A stretch of DNA of 5,222 nt, from positions 1-5,222 of the forward strand of contig JBDKGV010000248.1 in assembly GCA_039798005.1 (NCBI GenBank), read 5' to 3'. Within the stretch, counting starts at the first letter, position 1. Every line of letters starts with the position of its first letter. The notes below the pieces were generated by a model. The model had not been told where the DNA came from and did not search any database. It saw only the letters and a list, made by a program, of their open reading frames with translations. The position numbers were made by a program, and so were the translations under genes. Positions 1 through 5,222 of the stretch are shown here, piece after piece. This DNA is from JBDKGV01 sp039798005 (GTDB lineage: Bacteria; Fibrobacterota; Fibrobacteria; UBA5070).

Positions 1-192
1 TTGGCCGATGATCTGCGAGCCGTCAAGGCCGTCCCTCAACCCAAGGGCCAGCTCCCGGCGGGCCAGATCGATCTCTCCCCGCCCCAAGAGCAGGCAGGCG
101 TGGGCCAAATTGGGCGAGGAAGAAAGCATGTCGCGAGTGTCCGCGCGACTGTCGAGCAGTTCGGCGAGACCTGAGGTCAGCGAGGCGCTCAT
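1..192 (-). CDS. Partial CDS: N-terminal 64 residues of a possibly TPR-like protein
   Basis: The ATG at 192-190 overlaps the TGA of the preceding DUF4388 gene (ATGA, 4-base overlap). It follows an AGGAG Shine-Dalgarno at 202-206 with a 9-base spacer, so the start is well supported. The frame stays open to the window edge, where the gene is truncated. The 64 visible residues have no signal peptide or membrane helix and look cytoplasmic and helical. Residues about 30-57 (AHACLLLGRGEIDLARRELA and on) have the small-residue/leucine spacing of a tetratricopeptide helical pair: L-G near the middle of the first helix, then an A at the turn and an A-L in the second. One imperfect repeat is not enough to assign the family firmly. 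The overlap implies co-expression with the upstream genes and probably a shared pathway. I do not recognise a specific gene. Confidence 0.75.
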   Translation of the reverse strand, partial: MSASLTSGLAELLDSRADTRDMLSSSPNLAHACLLLGRGEIDLARRELALGLRDGLDGSQIIGQ

Positions 193-1301
193 GGTTTCTT
201 GCTCCTGATATCGGTTTCGATGGAAATGATTGGAAAGCCATTCTCCGGAATCTTCAGCTTGTAGTCAAGTCCTCGTATCAATTCCAGTTCAGAGCGTGAG
301 AAGTCCCAGCGGAGCGCTCCGAGGGAACGGGGCCATTCCCCGGTCTTGGCGCGATGAGCCAGAACGGCGGAATGAAGCTTCTGGGACTCGAAGCGGGCCT
401 TGGCCTGTGTCGCGGCATTGGTGGAGTTCACGGTGAACGAGGACAGGATTTGCGAGAGCACAAGGTTCACGCCCATGGCGAGCAGGACCGCCGCGATGGC
501 AAGGGCTGCCATCATGGCGGAGCTGGAGGCCGATATGGTCTTTTGAGGAACCATCGCCACCGGGATGGCACCAAGAGTCTGGCCCTCGACATGGAATCGG
601 GCAAAGCCCTGGTCCCCGTATGCCGCAAGAACTTCGTAGATGCGGTAGCGAGTGAACGGGACCCGCTTCTCGAGATCGATCAGGGTGATCTGCCCCTCTT
701 CGGGGATGGCATCCAAGATCATCCGTTCGGGGCCCGGCTCGATCTCCTCCAGCGACAAATTGCCACGGGAAACGGCGACATCCGGGGTCGGGAAGCGCTG
801 GAGAAGCCGTGGCCATTCGTCCGTGCGACGCATGCCTTCCATGCTGATCATCTCGGTGGAGAGGTTCAGCGGGATGTTGCGGGGAGTTGTCGCGGGAAGC
901 TCGGTGTTGAATTCGTGACTGCCATCCTGCCAGGCGAAGAGGTCGCAAACGAGATCTTCTGCGACATAATGAGCCCATTCGGCGCGTTCCTCGGAAGTGA
1001 TGAAGCGCTTGGCCACCAAGGTTTCCAAGACGCTGCGATCCATCTGGCGGGACACGCTTTCCAAGCCGAGCAGTTCATCCTGGGTGATGCGCGCGCTGGT
1101 CTGGAGCCACCGCGAGATCTGCGTCTCCACATTCTTGCCATCGACTTCGACAAAGGCGATGTTGCCGCGCTGGATTCCGATTTCTGCACGCTGGGTGCGG
1201 GTGGAAAGGATCAGTCTTCCGCTTTTGCGCTGCTGCTGGATGAACTGAAGAACATCCGTCAGCGGGAATTCCTTGAGCTGTCCGTTGAGTGCCTGTGCCA
1301 T
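189..1301 (-). CDS. DUF4388 (PatA N-terminal-like) protein with one transmembrane helix and a pseudopilin-like C-terminal tail
   Basis: This protein has 370 residues. Residues about 5-135 match the DUF4388 pattern known from PatA-like regulators and many deltaproteobacterial proteins. It opens with LNGQLKEFPLTDVLQF, then a KSGRL strand, then IQRGNIAFVEV, and closes with the typical LFAWQDGSHEFN. Residues about 186-236 (from LEEIEPGPERMILDAIP to GDQGFARF) resemble the small winged-helix-like segment often found behind DUF4388. A single strong hydrophobic helix lies at about 261-286. It is followed by a long helix and the motif HRAKTGEWPRSLGAL at 316-330, which recalls the C-terminal part of type II secretion pseudopilins and related proteins. 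The likely topology is N-terminus in the cytoplasm and about 80 residues outside. The start ATG has an AAAGG Shine-Dalgarno (1309-1313, 7-base spacer) lying inside the end of the upstream gene, which stops only 3 bases before it. DUF4388 has no defined biochemical activity; a protein-interaction or signalling role is inferred. Confidence 0.88.
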   Translation of the reverse strand: MAQALNGQLKEFPLTDVLQFIQQQRKSGRLILSTRTQRAEIGIQRGNIAFVEVDGKNVETQISRWLQTSARITQDELLGLESVSRQMDRSVLETLVAKRFITSEERAEWAHYVAEDLVCDLFAWQDGSHEFNTELPATTPRNIPLNLSTEMISMEGMRRTDEWPRLLQRFPTPDVAVSRGNLSLEEIEPGPERMILDAIPEEGQITLIDLEKRVPFTRYRIYEVLAAYGDQGFARFHVEGQTLGAIPVAMVPQKTISASSSAMMAALAIAAVLLAMGVNLVLSQILSSFTVNSTNAATQAKARFESQKLHSAVLAHRAKTGEWPRSLGALRWDFSRSELELIRGLDYKLKIPENGFPIISIETDIRSKKP

Positions 1302-1304
1302 GGA

Positions 1305-3383
1305 TCAGCCTTTCATCCGTGCGACTTTGGGTTGGCGCAGGACGACGAAGAGGTTGCTGCCGTAGAGCGCCACGAGGATCAGGATGAACGGAAGCTGCCC
1401 TGGGGAACTCTGAGAAAACGGGTATCGTGAGATGATGCCGGGCAGGTTCAGCAGGAGCGACAGGCTCAATGCCAGCGTGAGCATCTTGATGACGGAAAGG
1501 ACGTTTGGCGATTGGGCAAACGAACCCGTCCCGGGCAGGGTGATGTCCAGGATGCGCAGAAGCAGGCGCTCCCGCTGCTGACCTTCGCGTTCAAGTCGCA
1601 TGAGGAGCTCGTTGCGAAGTTCGAGCTCGTTCACGGTGGAAAGACGCCTGAAGCAGGAATGGCAGTGCAGGCCGCGACGGCAGTGACGGCACATCACCCG
1701 GCCGCAGGTCTTGCAGCGGAACAGGTCGCGAGCCAGATTGCGCGGCTTGCTGGTGTACGCCAACCAGACAAGCAGGGCCACGCTGATCCATGGAAGAAAT
1801 ACGTACGGAATTTCAAGCAGGCCCGAGGAGCCGCTTCCTTCCAGCCAAATGGAGGGCTCTGAAAGCGCCTCACCCACGCGGGCCCATGTCTCCTTGTCCG
1901 AAAGCTCAGGGGACATGATTGTGCGGTTGGAGGGGAGCTCTGAAAAAAGACGGCTGTTTTGCGAAACCGTGAGGTCGAATCGCTGGGCTCCGGCAAGGGT
2001 TGCCGATTTCAGCAGAGGGTTGAGGGAATCGGTGTGCCCTTGCCATGAAGCGACTTGCCCGCGATTGTAGGGCAGCGCCGGATTGTCCGCATCGGCCAGG
2101 AAGGCTTGGCTGTACTGTCTCCCTGCGGAGTCCATTCCGCCGCGAACGAAGGCGATGTTGCCGGTTTGAATCGGGCCTAATACCGGGTCCATGCCGCCTG
2201 TCGCCAGGACTTTGCTTGCTTCGAAAAGATCGCCGGACTTGAGTGCTTGGATCGACTTCGCAACAGGCTCCGGATACTCTTGCAGCAACCGGGAAAGCTG
2301 GGAGGAATAGCCCTCCTCCGCACTTCGCAGCAGCAGCGATTCTCGCGAACTCATGTCGAAATGGCGAGCCAAGACCTCTTCGATGGTCGTGAGAATGCCT
2401 TGAGAGCCGATGAACAGGATCAGGGCTCCAAGGAAGCCGCGTTCCTTGCTGGAGAGATGCTTCCACAAAAGAAAGGACCCGAGCAGGAAAAATGCGTGGA
2501 CCCCGAGTCCGGCAAGCAACAGGCTCACAAAGCCCACAGCCAAGACGCCATAGCGGAGGTAGATCGAGCTGTCCAGAGGAAGGCGCTCGGCGGCATTGTG
2601 AGAAATCCAAGGCCAGTACCGTACCATCAGGCCGATGAACACGAAAAATGCGGTCAAGAGGCCGATCATCCGCACCGCTCGCAAAAGATTGAGAGAGATC
2701 AGCAGTTGATTTTGAGGATAGATCCAAGCCTTGAGCAGGCTTGCGCGCAGGGCATCGTACCATCCTTGGAAGTCGAGGTCGGAGAGCTTGTGGTTGGCGA
2801 TCGCGAAATCCGGCACGGGGGAGACGGGATCGAGGCGCTTGGCGCAAGCTCGAAGGGAATCCGACATGACTTTTTGATCGGCTTCCGAGGCAAGATTCAA
2901 CAACCAGGCCGAGGCTTCCGGCAGGCGTTGCCAACCTTGGGAGAGCATGGATGCTTCCATGCCCGTCACGGCGACGGAGACGCCCTTGGGCGAATGGTTG
3001 CGCACCATCCCCAAGACCAGGGCCCAATGGATGCCGAAGTCGCTTCCGGCCATGCGCGAAGCCAAGGCGATCTGACCAAGTCCCGATCCGGGCTTGTGAG
3101 CTTCAAGGAGCGCTGCCATCCCGCCTTGGCCAAGCGCCACGATCGTGGGCTGATTGACCGCAAGGCGCGACAGGTCGGAGTGGGCCTCCTCGATGGGGCT
3201 TTTGTTTTCTCCCTCCAGTGCCGAGGCGAGGATCTTGGAGGTTGCGCGAAGGCTGTCGATGCGCAGGAAGGCTTGGGCCGTCTGCTTTTCGAAGGGGGAG
3301 CCTTCGAGCTCGGTGGCCGCATGGCATCCCGCTGCCATGATGAGCGCGAGACCGATGCCACGCAGGATGCGTCGTTCAAACAT
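1305..3383 (-). CDS. Polytopic membrane protein with TPR-like segment and six-cysteine zinc-ribbon-like module
   Basis: This protein has 692 residues. An N-terminal signal sequence (about 1-22, ending GLALIMAAGCHA) could be cut after CHA or act as a weak lipobox at C20. A helical, probably extracytoplasmic domain follows (about 23-230). Hydrophobic helices lie near 235-255, 276-294, 295-308, 315-333, 522-543, 628-650 and 664-683. Residues about 373-450 contain one good TPR-like unit (QTGNIAFVRGGMDSAGRQYS) and a weaker second one. Directly after the fifth helix comes CKTCGRVMCRHC then CHSC: three CxxC pairs (C557/C560, C565/C568, C574/C577), probably binding zinc. A basic amphipathic stretch and LPGTGSF lead into the last two helices. 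Positive charges fit a cytoplasmic zinc module and an extracytoplasmic TPR segment. From memory, similar TPR + CxxC + LPG-membrane proteins occur in deltaproteobacteria, but no function is established. The gene overlaps the regulator gene upstream by 8 bases, and the DUF4388 gene starts 3 bases after it ends. Confidence 0.85.
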   Translation of the reverse strand: MFERRILRGIGLALIMAAGCHAATELEGSPFEKQTAQAFLRIDSLRATSKILASALEGENKSPIEEAHSDLSRLAVNQPTIVALGQGGMAALLEAHKPGSGLGQIALASRMAGSDFGIHWALVLGMVRNHSPKGVSVAVTGMEASMLSQGWQRLPEASAWLLNLASEADQKVMSDSLRACAKRLDPVSPVPDFAIANHKLSDLDFQGWYDALRASLLKAWIYPQNQLLISLNLLRAVRMIGLLTAFFVFIGLMVRYWPWISHNAAERLPLDSSIYLRYGVLAVGFVSLLLAGLGVHAFFLLGSFLLWKHLSSKERGFLGALILFIGSQGILTTIEEVLARHFDMSSRESLLLRSAEEGYSSQLSRLLQEYPEPVAKSIQALKSGDLFEASKVLATGGMDPVLGPIQTGNIAFVRGGMDSAGRQYSQAFLADADNPALPYNRGQVASWQGHTDSLNPLLKSATLAGAQRFDLTVSQNSRLFSELPSNRTIMSPELSDKETWARVGEALSEPSIWLEGSGSSGLLEIPYVFLPWISVALLVWLAYTSKPRNLARDLFRCKTCGRVMCRHCRRGLHCHSCFRRLSTVNELELRNELLMRLEREGQQRERLLLRILDITLPGTGSFAQSPNVLSVIKMLTLALSLSLLLNLPGIISRYPFSQSSPGQLPFILILVALYGSNLFVVLRQPKVARMKG

Positions 3384-4761
3384 TCGAGGCTCCCAAGCCG
3401 AAGTGAGACAGTCGTGCATCGAAGTCCTGAGGAGTGATACCAAGCTGTTGCGCTGCTTTGGTTCGGTTTCCGGTGCATTCGTGCAAGACCCACCAAATAT
3501 AGGCCTTTTCCACGGATTCAAGCGTGGCGCCTTGAAAGGAAGGTTGCGGTTGGTGCGGTGGAGGATCAAGCAGGATGTCTTCGGCCCGCACGATCCCTTC
3601 ACCGGAACCGAGCACCATCGCCCGTTCCAAGGCATTTTCCAGCTCGCGGATGTTGCCGGGCCAAGGGTGATCCTGAAGCCGTGACAGCGCCCCCTTTTCC
3701 AAAACCGGAGTGGCTCGATTGAGGCGATGTGCCAATCTCCCCAGAAGCGAGACGGAAAGGTCGGGGATGTCCTCGATGCGTTCCCGCAAGGCCGGAGTGC
3801 GCAGCCGGATCACGTTGAGCCGGTAATAGAGATCCTCGCGGAACTTGCCCATTTCGATCATCTGTTCAAGATGGGCGTTGGTCGCCGCCACGATGCGGAC
3901 ATCGACAGGGGCCGATTGGACGCCGCCCACCGGTGTCGCTTGGCGGTCTTGCAGGACGCGCAGCAATTTGACTTGGGTCGAAAGGGGGATTTCGCCGATT
4001 TCATCGAGGAAGAGCGTCCCCCCTTTGGCCGCATGAAAAAGTCCGGTCTTGTCGGATGTGGCGCCGGTGAACGATCCCTTGACATGCCCGAACAGTTCGC
4101 TTTCCAACAGGCCTTCGCTCAAAGCGGCGCAATGAACCGGGAGGAAAGGGCCTGCGGCGCGTGGCGACAGCAGGTGAATGGCACGCGCGGCAACCTCCTT
4201 GCCGGTCCCCGATTCGCCGGTGATCAGGACGGTGCTTTCGGTCCATGCAATGCGCTCGATCATGCGGCGAAGCGTCGCTGTGCGTACGGAGGATCCCACA
4301 AGCCGGGCTTCAAGACGGATGTTGGGGTCGGTCGATGCGCCTTGTGAAGATGGGGGTGCACTTGACTTGGCGCGTTCCGTGAGTTCCGGGGAGGCCAAGG
4401 CCAGCCGCACCGAGCGGGCGAGCGCTTCATTGGCAAAAGGCTTGAGGATGAAGTCGCTTGCACCATTGCGAATGGATTCGACGGCTTTTTCCACGGTGCC
4501 GTACGCGGTCATGAAGACGACCTTGGGGCGCTGCGGGCGAGAGTTCAATGCCGTCAAGATTTCTTGCCCGGAGCGAGTGCCGATCATGAGGTCGGAAAGG
4601 ACCAGATCATAGGTGTTGCGCGACAAGGCATCCAATGCGTCTTCAACCGAGAGAGCCGTGGATGGTTGGAATCCTTCTCGGCGCAGAAGAATTGCGAGGT
4701 ATTCGCAAAGACTGCGTTCGTCATCGACGATCAGGATGCGTGCGGATGGCTCAGTGGGCAT
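3376..4761 (-). CDS. NtrC-family sigma-54-dependent response regulator
   Basis: This is a cytoplasmic transcription activator of 461 residues, the usual length for the NtrC/AtoC class. The receiver domain (about 7-122) has the acidic pair D13/D14, phosphoacceptor D57 (LVLSDLMIG), T85 and K107 (FILKPF). A linker rich in S, P and A follows. The AAA+ sigma-54 interaction domain (about 153-385) has Walker A GESGTGKE (182-189), the loop GSFTGA (229-234, canonical GAFTGA with A changed to S), Walker B GGTLFLDEIGE (247-257), sensor I ATN (293-295), arginine-finger candidates R308/R314 in FREDLYYRLN, and sensor II WPGNIRELEN (367-376). A Fis-type helix-turn-helix is at about 413-457, with GNRTKAAQQLGI. 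All key ATPase and phosphorelay residues are present. No partner histidine kinase is in the window. The start is set at MPTEPSARILIVDDE. It has no recognisable Shine-Dalgarno, and a TTG-initiated extension to 4836 would run through the rpsT terminator. Target promoters cannot be told from the sequence. Confidence 0.96.
   Translation of the reverse strand: MPTEPSARILIVDDERSLCEYLAILLRREGFQPSTALSVEDALDALSRNTYDLVLSDLMIGTRSGQEILTALNSRPQRPKVVFMTAYGTVEKAVESIRNGASDFILKPFANEALARSVRLALASPELTERAKSSAPPSSQGASTDPNIRLEARLVGSSVRTATLRRMIERIAWTESTVLITGESGTGKEVAARAIHLLSPRAAGPFLPVHCAALSEGLLESELFGHVKGSFTGATSDKTGLFHAAKGGTLFLDEIGEIPLSTQVKLLRVLQDRQATPVGGVQSAPVDVRIVAATNAHLEQMIEMGKFREDLYYRLNVIRLRTPALRERIEDIPDLSVSLLGRLAHRLNRATPVLEKGALSRLQDHPWPGNIRELENALERAMVLGSGEGIVRAEDILLDPPPHQPQPSFQGATLESVEKAYIWWVLHECTGNRTKAAQQLGITPQDFDARLSHFGLGASNV
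3390..3394 (-). promoter_or_regulatory. Shine-Dalgarno deciding the start at 3383
   Basis: GGGAG on the minus strand lies 6 bases before the ATG at 3383. The same frame stays open 84 codons further, to 3635, but that stretch lies wholly inside the response-regulator gene and reads as basic, low-complexity peptide without a domain. The ATG at 3383 is followed at once by a good signal sequence. The Shine-Dalgarno and the signal peptide together favour the short form. Confidence 0.75.
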
Positions 4762-4788
4762 TGGTACGAAGCTAGAAAGAGAATCAAC

Positions 4789-4819
4789 AGAAAACGAAAA
4801 GCCGGGCTTGTGGCCCGGC
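4789..4819 (-). terminator. Rho-independent terminator of rpsT
   Basis: On the minus strand GCCGGGC (4819-4813), loop CACAA and GCCCGGC (4807-4801) form a perfect 7-base-pair GC stem, followed by TTTTCGTTTT (4800-4791). It lies 27 bases after the rpsT stop and points away from it. It ends only about 27 bases before the start codon of the response regulator. Confidence 0.88.
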
Positions 4820-4834
4820 CATCGAACAGAGAAC

Positions 4835-4860
4835 AAGCTTCCGGTTTAGGCCGGGAGCTT
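4835..4860 (-). other. Hairpin spanning the rpsT stop codon
   Basis: The ten-base arms 4851-4860 (CCGGGAGCTT on plus) and 4835-4844 (AAGCTTCCGG on plus) are inverted repeats with one mismatch, around a 6-base loop. In the minus-strand transcript the loop (CCUAAA) holds the UAA stop codon of rpsT. No T-tract follows this hairpin. It sits just before the terminator, so the two form a tandem structure. It could protect the 3' end of the message or be a coincidence. Confidence 0.5.
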
Positions 4861-5109
4861 GGAGATGGCCAAGTGGGCCTTGCGCTTCAGGTTCGAAGCG
4901 GTGTTCTTCTTGATGTTGCCCTGCGACTTGCGGGCAGCCTTGTCGACCAGCGAGAACAGGGTCGGGAGCTCGGTGAGAGCCTGAGCCTGAGTGGTGGCCG
5001 AGCGGATCTTGCGAACGCTGGTGCGGATGGCAGAGCGGACCGACTTGTTGACGACGCGAGCCTTCTCCGACTGGCGCAAGCGCTTTTCAGCAGACTTGAT
5101 GTTGGGCAT
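4846..5109 (-). CDS. rpsT: 30S ribosomal protein S20
   Basis: This protein has 87 residues, the normal length for S20, which binds 16S rRNA early in assembly of the small ribosomal subunit. It starts with the hallmark MPNIKSAEKRLRQSEKARVV, is strongly basic and almost wholly helical, and contains the family-typical segments NKSVRSAIRTSVRK, DKAARKSQGNIKKNTASNLK and KAHLAISKL. The ATG is preceded by GAAGGA (5118-5123) with an 8-base spacer, a strong ribosome-binding site as expected for a ribosomal gene. It appears to be a single-gene transcription unit with its own terminator, as is common for rpsT. The gene is intact, with no missing segment or frameshift. Confidence 0.98.
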   Translation of the reverse strand: MPNIKSAEKRLRQSEKARVVNKSVRSAIRTSVRKIRSATTQAQALTELPTLFSLVDKAARKSQGNIKKNTASNLKRKAHLAISKLPA

Positions 5110-5164
5110 GGACGATATCCTTCATTGCAGTAGTTCCGAAAACTCGGATCGTTAGTGGGGCGGA

Positions 5165-5209
5165 AATTTACACATCACACAGCAAATATGAAAGAGGTTG
5201 TCTTGACAA
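5165..5209 (-). promoter_or_regulatory. Probable rpsT promoter region
   Basis: The stretch 5110-5222 has no gene and becomes clearly AT-rich beyond 5161, in contrast to the GC-rich coding DNA. On the minus strand the candidates are TTGTCA (5209-5204) as -35, with TATTTG (5188-5183) as -10 at a short 15-base spacer, or TAAATT (5170-5165) as -10 with a poor -35. The TTTG and ATTTG elements also loosely recall the Bacteroidetes-type promoter. The exact boxes are uncertain; only the presence of a promoter in this region is likely. Confidence 0.35.
5198..5209. promoter_or_regulatory. Palindrome TTGTCTTGACAA containing a consensus -35 on the plus strand
   Basis: The perfect 5-base arms TTGTC/GACAA are separated by TT. 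On the plus strand the site contains TTGACA (5203-5208), the exact sigma-70 -35 hexamer. A matching -10 would fall beyond the right edge. The site could be a divergent promoter, an operator overlapping the rpsT -35, or chance. Nothing in the window decides between these. Confidence 0.25.
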
Positions 5210-5222
5210 AAAAAGAAACTCT

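Noticed and set aside
354..1430. 358-codon open frame on the plus strand
   Set aside because: It lies opposite the DUF4388 gene, which has a recognisable domain, a Shine-Dalgarno and a tight junction. The translated product is rich in H, G, D and R without hydrophobic pattern or domain, typical of an antisense shadow of GC-rich coding DNA.
1906..3027. 373-codon minus-strand frame inside the membrane-protein gene
   Set aside because: It is in a different frame of the same strand and is arginine- and proline-rich without a domain. The overlapping frame has signal sequence, helices and CxxC pairs.
2247..3437. 396-codon open frame on the plus strand
   Set aside because: It is antisense to the long membrane-protein gene. 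The product is charged, Q/H/R/G-rich, and shows no motif, and its start lacks support.
3384..3635. 84-codon N-terminal extension of the membrane protein
   Set aside because: It lies entirely inside the response-regulator coding sequence, lacks a domain, and would bury the signal sequence that begins at the ATG at 3383, which has its own GGGAG.
4762..4790. Possible -10-like TAGCTT before the response-regulator start
   Set aside because: It matches only weakly and no acceptable -35 lies at 16-18 bases, so I do not list it as a promoter.
4762..4836. 25-codon TTG-initiated extension of the response regulator
   Set aside because: It would translate through the rpsT terminator hairpin and T-tract, and receiver domains normally begin a few residues before the ILIVDDE strand, as with the ATG at 4761.
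4564..5133. 189-codon plus-strand frame across the rpsT region
   Set aside because: It is antisense to rpsT and to the start of the regulator, crosses the terminator, and has no domain.
1..5222. tRNA, rRNA, CRISPR, insertion sequence or sigma-54 promoter
   Set aside because: I saw no cloverleaf, repeat-spacer pattern, transposase or terminal inverted repeats. A look for GG-N10-GC elements in the two intergenic stretches gave no convincing site.

Overview
This window is a bacterial chromosomal segment in which every gene I can support lies on the minus strand, so it reads from right to left. The best-anchored gene is rpsT (ribosomal protein S20, 4846-5109). It has a strong Shine-Dalgarno, an AT-rich probable promoter region upstream, and a hairpin plus T-tract terminator directly after it. 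The sequence is fairly GC-rich and looks Gram-negative. The pairing of a DUF4388 protein with a TPR/zinc-ribbon membrane protein and a sigma-54 response regulator recalls Deltaproteobacteria/Myxococcota or Fibrobacterota. That is an impression from gene style, not a phylogenetic result, and I would not name a genus.

Downstream of the rpsT terminator lies a very compact unit. It starts with an NtrC-type response regulator (3376-4761), followed by a 692-residue polytopic membrane protein (1305-3383). That protein has a signal sequence, a likely seven-helix topology, a TPR-like segment and a six-cysteine zinc-ribbon-like module. Next comes a DUF4388 protein with one transmembrane helix (189-1301), and then the start of a fourth gene cut off by the left edge (1-192). 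The junctions are an 8-base overlap, a 3-base gap and a 4-base ATGA overlap, so these genes are very probably one translationally coupled operon.

The parts suggest a signalling or surface-assembly module. The response regulator would receive phosphate from a kinase not present here and activate sigma-54 promoters located elsewhere. The two membrane proteins join cytoplasmic domains (zinc ribbon, DUF4388, winged-helix-like segment) to extracytoplasmic ones (TPR-like repeats, a pseudopilin-like tail). The function of the unit is not known from sequence; this operon is the most interesting content of the window.

I see no tRNA, rRNA, mobile element, CRISPR array or long repeat. The only non-coding stretches are 4762-4845 (terminator and hairpin) and 5110-5222 (rpsT leader and promoter region). 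Large plus-strand open frames opposite the real genes are codon-bias shadows.
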